A stretch of DNA of 46,311 nt from Verrucomicrobiota bacterium (GTDB lineage: Bacteria; Verrucomicrobiota; Verrucomicrobiia; Opitutales; UBA953): NCBI GenBank assembly GCA_003569205.1, contig BGOK01000019.1:1-46311 (forward strand). The letters run 5' to 3'. The translations under genes and the position numbers were made by a program. The notes below the pieces were generated by a model. That model searched no databases. It was not told where the DNA came from and saw only the letters and a program-made list of their open reading frames with translations. This document shows positions 33,947-42,658 of the stretch, piece after piece (positions within the stretch are counted from its first letter, which is position 1; the number at the start of each line of letters is the position of its first letter).

Positions 33947-36900
33947 ATGGTTACCCCAGAGTCTCGCACCTACAAGTTGGCCAAAGCTGCCATCCTTGCC
34001 GTCCTCATCGCTATCATCCCGGCGACCACCCCGTTGCGTGCCCAGGGTGCCCCCGCCGCGGCTAAAGTCCAAGAGGACCCCCTGACCGCGCAGTACAACA
34101 AGACGATGGGGGAGATCGACAAGAAGCAGTTTCCGGCCGCGCTGAAGAACCTCGAAGACCTGGAAAAGAAAGTCGCGAACATGGGGCCAGCCATGCAGGC
34201 GACTGTCTGCTTCCATCTGGCCCGCACCTATTACCTGATGAAGGACTGGGTCAAGGCCGACGCCGAACTAAACACCTTCCTGACGAAATACCCCGAAGGC
34301 ACGGGCAGGATTATCGACGAAAACGACAACATGCGCGGCGTCGCGCAGTTAACGCTCGTCGAAGTCTACGCCAACCAGTCCAAGTGGGACCCGGCCCTCG
34401 ATCTGCTCAAGATGCTCCGCACCAACCCACTGGTGCAGCCCAAGGACCGCGTGAACGCTTACACCTTGTCCGCCCGCATCGTCGAAGAAAAATCGAAGAG
34501 CGGCACGGAAGAGGATAAAAAACAAGCCCTTGGACAAGCCGTCGGCCTACTGAAGCAAGTCACGGGCGGCGGCCTAGGCACGCCGGAAGCCCGCGAAGGC
34601 GGCATGCGCTTGGTCGAGGTCTACACCAAGCTCGGGCTCGTCAAGGAAGCCGAACAACTTAAGGCCGAAATCGACGCCAAGAGCACGGGCTCGCCTGCGG
34701 AGATTGTTCGCTCGAACTTCCAGCGTATTGAGATTGGCGACGCCCGCTTCGAGGCCGGCGAATCCGCCACCGAACTGAAGTCCAAGGAAGAACTTTATCG
34801 CCAAGCGCTCGCCAGCTACCAGGGCGCTCTCCGTCGCGCCACCGTCAACCGTTCGGTCACTAAGGCTGTTGAGATGAAGCAGGTGGACCTAGACAAAATC
34901 GCGAAGGACAACCCCAAGCCGACGCCAGAGGCCACCGAGAAAATCGAGAAGGCCCGGGCTGAGCTGGAAAGCTTCAAGACCATCCAGAGTGAATTCGAAA
35001 AGAACACGGACTACGACGCTTTCATCTCTTACCGTATCGGCCTCTGCCTCCTCGAGCTCAAGCGCCCGTGGGAAGCCTTCGTGGCCTTCCGTGACATCTT
35101 CGAAAACAACCCGAACTTCTCCAAGGTATCGGGCGCTTACTACTACTACATCCTCGCCCTCCGCGAAATCGGCCGCAACAGCGAGGCTCAGGCGAAGTGC
35201 AAGGAGTTCCTAGCTAAGTACCCGGACGCCGAAGAGGTCTCCATGGTGGCCGTCATCCTTGGGTCAATTTCCCAAGACCGCGAAGAATACGAAGAGGCCA
35301 TCGGTCACTACAACTGGGCCAAAGCTAACGTAAAGAAAATCGATCCCGCCACGCTGGAGGAAATCGACTTCCGTATCGCCTGCTGCCACTTTTCCCATGT
35401 CGATTGGGAAAAGGCCCGCCTCTCCCTCGACGAGTTCCTCAAGAAGTACCAACGCTCCTTTGCGAGGGAACAGGCGTTGTACATGAACGCCCTGTGCTGG
35501 TTCTACCAAGGTAAGTTCAAAGAAACTAAGCTCGGCTTTGACGAATACCAGAAGGCCTACCCGAAGGGTGAGTACATCGCCGACGTCCGCTACCGCCAAG
35601 CCATCGTCAAGTTCGGCGTCAACCCGCCCGAAATCCCCGCCACCATCGCCCTCTGCAATGAGTGGCTGCGCGATTACGCCGTCAGCAAGGTCGAAAGCGT
35701 CGTCAATCAGGTCCCCGAGGTCCACACGCTCATCGGTGACGCGGCCATCCGTATCGCGACGGAGTTGGACAAAGATATTTCGACGGCCGACAAGAACCTC
35801 CGCACCAACGCCGAGCCCGCCCTGAAGGCCAAGTACAAGGCCGAGAAGGAGCGTCTGGAGAAGGAAAAGGAAACCCAAACCGTCAAGGCGATTGATGCCT
35901 ACATCGCGGCCGCCCGCTCCGGCCGGACGAACGCCAATGCCTTGGACTTCGTCCTCCGCGAACTTGGCAAGCTCCTCCCTGGCCGCGGCGAACACGCCCG
36001 CATGCGTGACCTTTACAAGGAAGTCTACGATTGGGACCATGCTGACCCGAAGTCACTCAACTACCTCTACGAGGTCATCAAGGCCACCGAACGCATGGGG
36101 ATAAACCCGAGTTCGCCCAGCAGGCCGAAGCCGTACAGAAGCGCTTTAGTGCCCAGCTCGCCGCTGCCCGTAAGAAGGTAGATGACCTCTTGAAGTCCGA
36201 CGGCAAGCCCGCCGAGGTCACCGCGGCCAAGGCGGCCGTTACCACACTTTCCACCGAACTCGCAGCCGAACTCGACGTCGTGGAGAAGGCTCGTCAGGCC
36301 AGCGTCCTCGCCGCTAAGACTGAAGCCCTCGGCATCCTCTCCACCGCCGTCGCCGAGTCTATTAACGACCGCAAGCAGGAGGGCTCCGAAAAACTCGTCC
36401 TCTTCCTAGCTGAAAAGCTCGCCCGCAAGGTGAAGCGCGTGAAGCCGGATGCGGCCGTCGACCCGAATGCCTACACCGCGGCCAACGCCGAGGACGAAAT
36501 CACTAAGCTCCTGCGCCTCGAGGAGAATAAGGATTCCCTCATCGCCCAAGCCCGCGGTTTCTTTGCGAAGGGCCAGTTAGCCGCCTTCCTCCGCGACCCC
36601 GTCAAGTCGGACTTCTATTTCAAGAAGATCTCCGCCAACTACAAGGCCGAGGAACTCAGCCCGACCATCCTGGCCATCGTTGGCGACCACATGCTGGCTA
36701 AGGGCGAGACCAAGAACTCCGAAGGCTATTTCCAATACATCATGGAGCACCATCGCTCCTCGGAATACGCTGACTACGGCTTCGCCGGCCTCGCGGAAAT
36801 CCGCCTGATCCAGAAAAAATACAAGGAAGCCCTCGACCTCTGTGTCGAAGCCATCGACAACGGCGTCGTGATGTCGAAGGAGAAGGATATCCGCTTCATC

Positions 36901-37296
36901 AAGGCCCGTGCCCTCGCAGAAATGAAGAAGTACCCCGAGGCCAAGGCCGAGTTCGAAGAAATCGCCAAGACCAAGGAGTGGAAGGGTGAGACCACCGCCG
37001 GCTGCCTCTATTGGCTCGGCGTCATGGAAGAACGCCAAGGCAACAACGCAGAAGCGGTCGCCTATTACCGCCGCACCTATCAAGCCTGGAAGAAGTATGA
37101 ACTCTGGTCGGCGAAGGGCTACCTGGGCGCCGCCCGCCTCTTCGCCACCAAGCTGGACCAGAAAAAGGAGGCGAAGGAAATCATTACGGAGATGCTGTCC
37201 AAAGACCGCATCAAGGACACCCCTGAGGCCACTGAAGCCCGCATCCTTTCGACCAACTCTAATCGACCATGCGTCCCGCTGTCCGCTCCTTCCTGA
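33947..37296 (+). CDS. large periplasmic TPR protein of the ExbBD cluster, frame broken
   Basis: About 1,110 residues after repair. ATG 33947 opens a signal peptide (LAVLIAIIPATTPLRAQ). The mature protein is almost wholly helical TPR-like repeats, for example VCFHLARTYYLMKDWVKADA, YRIGLCLLELKRPWEAFVAF, AIGHYNWAKANVKKI and ADYGFAGLAEIRLIQKKYKE. The middle and C-terminal parts are lysine/glutamate-rich coiled coil. The frame breaks near 36105 (one base lost). The second piece begins within 36110-36190 (PEFAQQAEAVQKRFSAQLA) and runs open to 37296. A second small break near 37255 may hide the true stop at 37260-37262, which would place the end 6 bases before the next ATG. No catalytic motif is seen. 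A scaffold role for the proton-channel complex downstream is inferred from order alone. Confidence 0.72.
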
Positions 37297-38295
37297 CCGC
37301 CGCGCTCCTCTGCGCGGCCACCCAGTCCTTTGGCCAAGCCCTTATCTTCAAGGGCGGCGAACGCTGGGAAGTGAACGACCCGTTCAAATTGGATAAGTCC
37401 GTCCCACCCAAGCCGGTGAGCGACCCGAGGAAAGGCACGATTAGCAGCCTCAAGGGCACGGTGGTTCGAACTGTTAATTCCGGCGGCACCGACATCGAGT
37501 CCACCCGCAAACTTTCGGAAGTCGTAAGCATCGTCTGGCCCACCGTTGATAAACTAACGGAAGCCCAGCTCTTCGTCAGCCGCGGCGAGCCCAGCAAGGC
37601 CCTCGACAGCATCGAACCCATCATCAAATTCTTTGATGCCTTCAAGAAGACCCCTGGCTCCCTCTGGCTGAAGGCCTCCATGGTGAAACTGGATGCGCTC
37701 GACCGGCTGGAAAACGACGCGGTCATCGGTGCCTTCCTCGATAACCTAGAAAAGAACGACGACGGCTCGAGTCCTGAATTAGCCAATAAGATTAAGTTAG
37801 CCCGCCTCATGCAGCGCGCCCGCCGCGGCGAGCATGACACGGTCATCTCCGAGGCCACGGACCTCATCACCAAGATGGACGACCCGGACGTTCTTGCCCG
37901 CTTGCACATCGTCAAAGGCAGCTCCCTCCTCGCCACCAAGAAATACGAGGCGGCTATGAATACGTACCTTCGGGTGCCCGTCTTCTATGGCGCTCAAGCC
38001 GAACACCTCCCAAAGCGATGCTCGGTGCCGCCCGGTCCTTCCGGGGCATGGACAGCCCCGCCACCAAGGAGCAGCGCCTGGAAGAATCTCCAACCGATAC
38101 CTCCGCGACCTGATTGCCACGTTCCCGGTCTCGAAAGAGGCTGAGGAGGCAAAGAAACTCCTCCCCAAGGAGGACCGCCTCGCCGCTGAGGCCGAGGCCG
38201 GCAAAATCAAGGATGCCGCCGTCATCCCCGATGCGACCGCCAAGCCTGATGCGCCCAAGGCGGATAACGCCAATAACAACGAAGGTAATAAGTGA
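37269..38295 (+). CDS. second exported TPR-like protein of the ExbBD cluster, frame broken
   Basis: About 340 residues after repair. ATG 37269 opens a signal peptide (SFLTAALLCAATQSFGQA). An N-terminal beta-rich part follows (IFKGGERWEVNDPF, then GTISSLKGTVVRTVNSGG), like a short sensor or SH3-like module, and then TPR-like helices (QLFVSRGEPSKALDSIEPI, then KIKLARLMQRARRGEHDTVI). Breaks near 38010 and 38090 separate the pieces. The middle reads KAMLGAARSFRGMDSPATKE and the end SNRYLRDLIATFPVSKEAEE, with a low-complexity Ala/Asp/Asn tail (PDAPKADNANNNEGNK) at 38295. It lies between the large TPR gene and exbB. No known family beyond TPR is recognised. Confidence 0.68.
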
Positions 38296-38351
38296 GACCT
38301 TGCTCCTTTTCTAATCCCGAACTAAACCATCCCCATACCCGTCGCTTCCCC

Positions 38352-39149
38352 ATGAAGAAACTCCGCTCCTCCCTGCTTACCTTCGCCTTCCTCGGCCTGA
38401 TGACCGTCGTTGCCTCCGCGGCCGAAGGCGGCGTCAAGGAAAAGACCCTCCTCGACCTCTTCGAAGAAGGCGGTTGGGTCATGTACCCCATCACCATCGC
38501 CTCCGTGGCCATGATCTGGTTCATCGTCGACGGCTACATTCGCACGAGCGAAAAGAAGCTCTACCCAGCCGGCCACGTCACCCAGCTCCGCGAGCTCTTC
38601 CAGCGCGGCGACTACCCTGGTGCTTACAACTTCGCAAAAAACGCTGGCTCGCCCGTCGCTGAAGTCATCCGCGCTGGCGTCGCTTTCACTCCAGATGGCA
38701 AGGTCATGACCGAAGAAGCCATCATCTCTGAAGTCTCGCGCATCCAAGGCGAGCTCATGGGCCGCGCCTCTTACCTCTCCGTTATCGGCGTCTGTACCCC
38801 GATGATCGGCCTCACCGGCACCGTGACGGGCATGATGAAGGCCTTCGATAAGCTCGGCTCCTCGGGCGTGGGTGACCCTTCCCAGCTCGCTGAAGCTATC
38901 GGCGAAGTGCTCGTGGCAACCGCCGCTGGCCTCTTCATCGCCATCCCTGCATTCATCTGCTACTACCTCCTCCGTAACCGCATCACCAAGGGTATTCACG
39001 ACATCCAAGAAATTGTGACCGGTCTCTTCCGTGCCTTCCCCTACGACGAAGTTGCTGGCCATGCGGTAGGCGACGAAGTGATCTACGCTGCGAAGCCTGA
39101 TTGGAACGCTTCGCCGGCGCCAGTCGCCGCCGAAGCCCCCAAGGCCTAA
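38352..39149 (+). CDS. MotA/TolQ/ExbB-family proton channel subunit
   Basis: Inner-membrane subunit of a proton-motive-force-driven motor. From ATG 38352 the product has 265 residues; a GTG at 38292 is unlikely since the signal peptide starts at 38352. Unusually, an N-terminal cleavable-looking signal (LLTFAFLGLMTVVASAA) precedes the first true helix (about 38-60, MYPITIASVAMIWFIVDGYI). Helices two and three are SYLSVIGVCTPMIGLTGTVT, the family hallmark with its conserved Gly/Thr pattern, and LVATAAGLFIAIPAFICYYL. The cytoplasmic region between helices one and two contains the conserved ...RGDYPGAYNFAKNAGSP. It is followed by two ExbD genes, so the unit has a one-to-two gene ratio. Confidence 0.93.
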   Translation: MKKLRSSLLTFAFLGLMTVVASAAEGGVKEKTLLDLFEEGGWVMYPITIASVAMIWFIVDGYIRTSEKKLYPAGHVTQLRELFQRGDYPGAYNFAKNAGSPVAEVIRAGVAFTPDGKVMTEEAIISEVSRIQGELMGRASYLSVIGVCTPMIGLTGTVTGMMKAFDKLGSSGVGDPSQLAEAIGEVLVATAAGLFIAIPAFICYYLLRNRITKGIHDIQEIVTGLFRAFPYDEVAGHAVGDEVIYAAKPDWNASPAPVAAEAPKA

Positions 39150-39183
39150 GGTTTCTTCCACCCCTTAAACCCACACACGAACC

Positions 39184-39624
39184 ATGGCAGGCGGAGGCGG
39201 AGGCGGAGACGGGGAACCCGAGTTCCAGGTAGCGCCGATGATCGACGTCCTCCTGGTGCTGCTGATCTTCTTCATGTCGATCACCTCGGCTCAGGTCCTC
39301 AAGGTCGACAAGAACATCCAGCTGCCCGTGGCTTCGCACGGTATAAAGCGCGACGACAAGGCCGCCGCTGGCCTAATTAATATCTCCTGGGATAAGAACA
39401 CTGGGCAAGCGAAGTACAAACTCGACGACCGGGAACTAGACATCAACGACAAGGACGGTATCGCCAAGGAATTGGCGGCCCGCAAGGGTTCCAACGAGAA
39501 GTACCGCCTGCTCATCCGCGCCGATCGCCAGTGCCACGCCAAGTATATCTCCAAGGCCCTCGAATGGGGCGCCGAAGCCGGCATCGACAACATCGCCTTC
39601 TCGGGCCTTAACCGCGAAGAATAA
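39184..39624 (+). CDS. ExbD/TolR-family protein, first copy
   Basis: Single-pass membrane partner of the ExbB-type channel. The 146-residue product starts at ATG 39184 with an unusual glycine run (AGGGGGGDGEPEFQ). The membrane helix has the proton-carrying Asp21 in VAPMIDVLLVLLIFFMS. The periplasmic domain ends in the TolR-like pattern KYRLLIRADRQCHAKYISKA followed by LEWGAEAGIDNIAFSGL. Ion-path residues are intact, so it should be functional. It begins 34 bases after exbB and ends 3 bases before the second ExbD. Confidence 0.93.
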   Translation: MAGGGGGGDGEPEFQVAPMIDVLLVLLIFFMSITSAQVLKVDKNIQLPVASHGIKRDDKAAAGLINISWDKNTGQAKYKLDDRELDINDKDGIAKELAARKGSNEKYRLLIRADRQCHAKYISKALEWGAEAGIDNIAFSGLNREE

Positions 39625-39627
39625 GCC

Positions 39628-40071
39628 ATGAAACAAGCTCCCCGGGAAATGCCGTCTGACGCCGGCTTTCAAATCGCGCCGATGATCGACGTGGTCTTCG
39701 TGATCATGCTCTTCTTCATGGTCATGGCTGGTGCCGTGAAGGTGGAACACGAACTTAAGACGACCCTCCCCGGCAATGCCGAGACGGCCAAGGAAACCGA
39801 GATGCCGGATGAGATTACCATCGGCGTCGCGGAAAACGGCGCGATCACCATCAACGAGGACCCCGTCGGGCAGCCCAACGACAAGACCTTAGAAGGCCTC
39901 TACAACGAGATGATGAAGATGGCCACGGCCGCCAAGCAGTCCAAGACGAAGCTACTCATCACGGTTCAAGCCGAAGAGGCCGCCAAGTATGAGCGTGTAA
40001 TCAACGTGCTCGATGTCTTGGCCCGCGCGGACATCACTAACGTGACGTTCGCAGTCGCGGAGCCGGAATAA
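39628..40071 (+). CDS. ExbD/TolR-family protein, second copy
   Basis: The 147-residue product starts at ATG 39628. The N-terminus is short (KQAPREMPSDAGFQ), then the membrane helix has Asp21 in IAPMIDVVFVIMLFFMVMAG, at the same position as the first copy. The periplasmic part has ITIGVAENGAITINEDPVG and ends KYERVINVLDVLARADITNV. It is clearly divergent from the first copy outside the helix, so the two are not a recent duplication. This suggests a hetero-oligomeric ExbB-ExbD-ExbD' motor, comparable in gene count to AglR/AglQ/AglS of Myxococcus, though no gliding gene is present. A folded intergenic element follows. Confidence 0.93.
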   Translation: MKQAPREMPSDAGFQIAPMIDVVFVIMLFFMVMAGAVKVEHELKTTLPGNAETAKETEMPDEITIGVAENGAITINEDPVGQPNDKTLEGLYNEMMKMATAAKQSKTKLLITVQAEEAAKYERVINVLDVLARADITNVTFAVAEPE

Positions 40072-40091
40072 GCCCGCTTTGCCTATCGCCT

Positions 40092-40172
40092 AAAGGTCGT
40101 CTTCTGAGGTAACCACCTCAATCAGGCAGACTTGCCAAGTCGGCCGACGACCTTTTCATAGCACGTATGAAA
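40092..40172 (+). ncRNA. predicted three-way RNA junction and start-codon hairpin
   Basis: Outer stem AAAGGTCGTC (40092-40101) pairs perfectly with GACGACCTTT (40146-40155). Inside are two hairpins: TGAGGT-AACC-ACCTCA (40105-40120) and GACTT-GCC-AAGTC (40129-40141), the latter extendable by GGC/GCC (40125-40127 with 40143-40145). Immediately after, TTTCATA (40154-40160) pairs with TATGAAA (40166-40172), covering the ATG of the next gene and sharing two bases with the outer stem, so the two folds compete slightly. It may be a regulatory leader, a small RNA or a terminator-like structure between exbD and the lipoprotein. No known RNA family recognised. Confidence 0.45.
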
Positions 40173-40289
40173 TTCGCCGCCCTCCTCCTCGTCCTCAGCC
40201 TCGGCCTCTCCGGCTGCATTATTGTCATCGAGCAGGCCAAGGAAAAGAAGGATGCCCCGGCCCCAGCCGCGAAGTCTGAAGCGAAGTAA
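40167..40289 (+). CDS. tiny lipoprotein of the ExbBD cluster
   Basis: A 40-residue product with a textbook lipoprotein signal: ALLLVLSLGLSGC, lipidated Cys at about residue 15. The mature part is 26 residues (IIVIEQAKEKKD, then an Ala/Pro/Lys tail). Charge and length recall small envelope lipoproteins such as Lpp-like tethers or entericidin-like peptides, but there is no match to name. It lies 95 bases after the second ExbD, behind the folded leader, and is the last plus-strand gene before convergent thrC. Its ATG sits in the arm of a predicted hairpin. Confidence 0.65.
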   Translation: MKFAALLLVLSLGLSGCIIVIEQAKEKKDAPAPAAKSEAK

Positions 40290-40307
40290 GCCCAGCCGAG
40301 CGACCGC

Positions 40308-41639
40308 TTAGGTGAAGCCCTGCGTCGAATCGATGACGCGGCGCACGGCCTCGTAATCGTTCCCGATGCTCAGCGGTGCTGGCTTGGGAAGTTCGTACGG
40401 GAAAGTCGATGCATGGCTATCGTCAAAGGCGGCCTGCAGCACATCAGGGAACTTGGCCGGGTGAGCCGTCCCGAACACCACGACGTCTAAGTCGCCATTA
40501 CCTGGCTGCGCCAACAGGTCTTCTGCAGCCTTCCAGCCGACCGCCGTGTGCGGACAAAGGACATAACCACCGGCCGAGCGCACGCGACGCATCGTATCCA
40601 GCGTCGCGGCATCGTCGACAGTGACGGCCGAGACCGCCGGCCCGTCCTGTCGCCAAGCGAGCAGGCGATCAAGGTTATTGGGGGCACCGATATCCATGGC
40701 GTTGGATGCGGTGGGCGTCGAACGGCGAGGCTGATACTTCCCGGTGGCGAAGAGCTCTGGTAACGGCGAGTTGATGTTCGTGGCGGCGACGAGGACGTCC
40801 ACGGGCAGGCCCATCCGACGAGCCAGCTGAACGGCGCCGACGTTGCCTAAGTTGCCCGAGGGGACGACAATGCCGAGACGGCGACCGGCGGCCAACTGAC
40901 GACGTACATGAAACGCGAACGGGACCTGCGCGATGAGGCGAATCGGGTTAATTGAGTTCGCCGTGAGTAGCGGGCCGACGCGGCGCAAGGAATCATCCGC
41001 CAGCGCGCGCTTCACCAAGGCCTGACAATCATCAAAGGAACCGTCGACCGAGAGGGCGACGACGCCCGGACGGGCTCGGGCAATCTGCGACTCCTGCACT
41101 GGGCTGACGCCGATGCGGGGATAGAGGACGACGGCGCGGACGCCAGGGATGCCAGCGCAGGCTTCCGTGACGGCTCCACCCGTGTCACCCGAAGTAGCGG
41201 CGAGAATCGTGAAACGCGGGTACTCGGCACTGAGTACGTGAGCGGTGACGCGCACTAATAAGCGCACGGCAAAATCCTTGAACGCGGCCGAGGGGCCCTG
41301 AAAAAGTTCGAGGACTTGAATGCGGTCGGCAGCCTGCCCAGCGAAACCTGGGGGATGCACCAAGGGCACGGGGAAGTTGAACGCTTCCTGACAGAGGCGG
41401 TGCAAGACATCGGCCCCCAGCTCTTCCCCGAGGAACGGGCCGATGACGGCCTCAGCAAGGTCGGCGTAAGTGTCGGCCTGATGGGCAGCGATAAAGTCAG
41501 CGGGGAGCTGCGGGATGACGGACGGCACCCACAGCCCGCCCTTACCGGGCATCGACGCCAAGAGCACCTCACGCAGGCTAGCGCGCTGCGCGGCATCGGC
41601 CGTCGAGACGAACTCGAGCTTACTTCTGGGAGAGGACAT
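40308..41639 (-). CDS. thrC: threonine synthase
   Basis: PLP enzyme converting O-phosphohomoserine to threonine. From ATG 41639 (MSSPRSKLEFVSTADAAQRA) the product is 443 residues; the open frame upstream overlaps thrB and is Arg/Pro-rich, so it is not coding. The PLP lysine lies in LFQGPSAAFKDFAVRL, phosphate binding in AATSGDTGGAV, and later signatures are TANSINPIRLIAQ and VPSGNLGNVGA. The C-terminal CPHTAVGWKAAED and GTAHPAKFP are typical. Length and order match the E. coli-type (TrSase) class. Its start lies 20 bases inside the end of thrB, so the two are translationally coupled. It is convergent with the tiny lipoprotein (18-base gap, no clear terminator). Confidence 0.95.
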   Translation of the reverse strand: MSSPRSKLEFVSTADAAQRASLREVLLASMPGKGGLWVPSVIPQLPADFIAAHQADTYADLAEAVIGPFLGEELGADVLHRLCQEAFNFPVPLVHPPGFAGQAADRIQVLELFQGPSAAFKDFAVRLLVRVTAHVLSAEYPRFTILAATSGDTGGAVTEACAGIPGVRAVVLYPRIGVSPVQESQIARARPGVVALSVDGSFDDCQALVKRALADDSLRRVGPLLTANSINPIRLIAQVPFAFHVRRQLAAGRRLGIVVPSGNLGNVGAVQLARRMGLPVDVLVAATNINSPLPELFATGKYQPRRSTPTASNAMDIGAPNNLDRLLAWRQDGPAVSAVTVDDAATLDTMRRVRSAGGYVLCPHTAVGWKAAEDLLAQPGNGDLDVVVFGTAHPAKFPDVLQAAFDDSHASTFPYELPKPAPLSIGNDYEAVRRVIDSTQGFT

Positions 41640-42573
41640 GGACGCCCTGAGGATTGATGCGCGAGACGTATTGGGTGGCCTTAATCGGCACCGACTCAAA
41701 GACGGTGGCGACGGCCGCCGCGACCTGGCGGGCCGTGGCTTCGCCTTCGCACAAGGCGAAGACGCTGGGGCCGGCACCCGAGATCGAGAAACCCAGGGCA
41801 CCCGCGGCAAGGGCCGCACGCTTGGCGCGATAAAACTCCGGGATCAGACGCTGGCGGTGGGGCTCAGCGATGAGGTCATGCACCGAACGGCCGATGAGTG
41901 CGTAGTCGCTCTGGTACAGGCCACAAATAAGGCCACCGAGGTTACCGCTCTGCTGCGTCGCCGTCTCCAACTGAATGTGCCGCGGCATAATCTCGCGTGC
42001 GACCTTAGTCAGTACGACGATATCGGGATGAACGACGGCCGCCCAGAGGTTCTGGGGAATCGGAATGTTATGTACGTCGAGCTCCGCATTGGAGCGAATC
42101 AGTGTGATACCACCGAGCAGGCAAGGCCCGACATTGTCCGCATGCCAAGCGCCATCCGCGGCGGCTTCGCCAGCGACCACGAACGGGAGGAGCTGACGGC
42201 GGGTCAAAGGTTCGCCGAGAAGTTGGTTCACGGCAAAGGCACCGCCGACTGCGCTCGCGGCGCTGGAACCCAAGCCGCTGCCGAAAGGCATCTGCTTATG
42301 AATTTCCATTTCAATACCGAGGTCGGCCCGACCCAAGTGACGTAACAGGTCCAAAGCGGCGACACCCGCCGTATTCAACTTAGGGTCGAGTGGCAGGCGC
42401 CCATCGTCTCCCGTAATCTTAGTGATGCGGAAGCCAGGCTGGCTTGAGGACCGAACGATGATTTCGTCGCCCGGCAGCTCGATCGCGAAACCGAGCACAT
42501 CGAAGCCGCAGGCCACGTTGGCCACGGTAGCAGGCGAGAAAACCCTGACTTCTTGGAGTAGTTGTTTGGTCAT
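41620..42573 (-). CDS. thrB: homoserine kinase
   Basis: GHMP kinase that phosphorylates homoserine on the way to threonine. I chose ATG 42573 (MTKQLLQEVRVFSPATVANV), giving 317 residues; the open frame continues to 42621 but the family starts here. The ATP-binding GHMP motif is PFGSGLGSSAASAVGG, the N-terminal signature VFSPATVANVACGFDVLGFA, and late motifs are ADNVGPCLLGG and GFSISGAGPSVFAL. AGGGGC-like purines (AGGGGCC) lie 5-10 bases before the ATG, one of the few weak Shine-Dalgarno candidates in the window. It overlaps thrC by 20 bases; a hom gene is not nearby. Confidence 0.95.
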   Translation of the reverse strand: MTKQLLQEVRVFSPATVANVACGFDVLGFAIELPGDEIIVRSSSQPGFRITKITGDDGRLPLDPKLNTAGVAALDLLRHLGRADLGIEMEIHKQMPFGSGLGSSAASAVGGAFAVNQLLGEPLTRRQLLPFVVAGEAAADGAWHADNVGPCLLGGITLIRSNAELDVHNIPIPQNLWAAVVHPDIVVLTKVAREIMPRHIQLETATQQSGNLGGLICGLYQSDYALIGRSVHDLIAEPHRQRLIPEFYRAKRAALAAGALGFSISGAGPSVFALCEGEATARQVAAAVATVFESVPIKATQYVSRINPQGVHVLSQK

Positions 42574-42658
42574 ATTGGCCCCTAAATCGGTGAAGAAAGA
42601 CCTTTCGGGTTGCCTCCCCACGGGTCAACGGTGAACATGAGCGTTACCGAGCCTAAAA

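Noticed and set aside
35264-36040. 258-codon open frame antisense to the large TPR gene
   Set aside because: Shadow of Lys/Glu-rich helical repeats; no motif and no gene-like neighbours.
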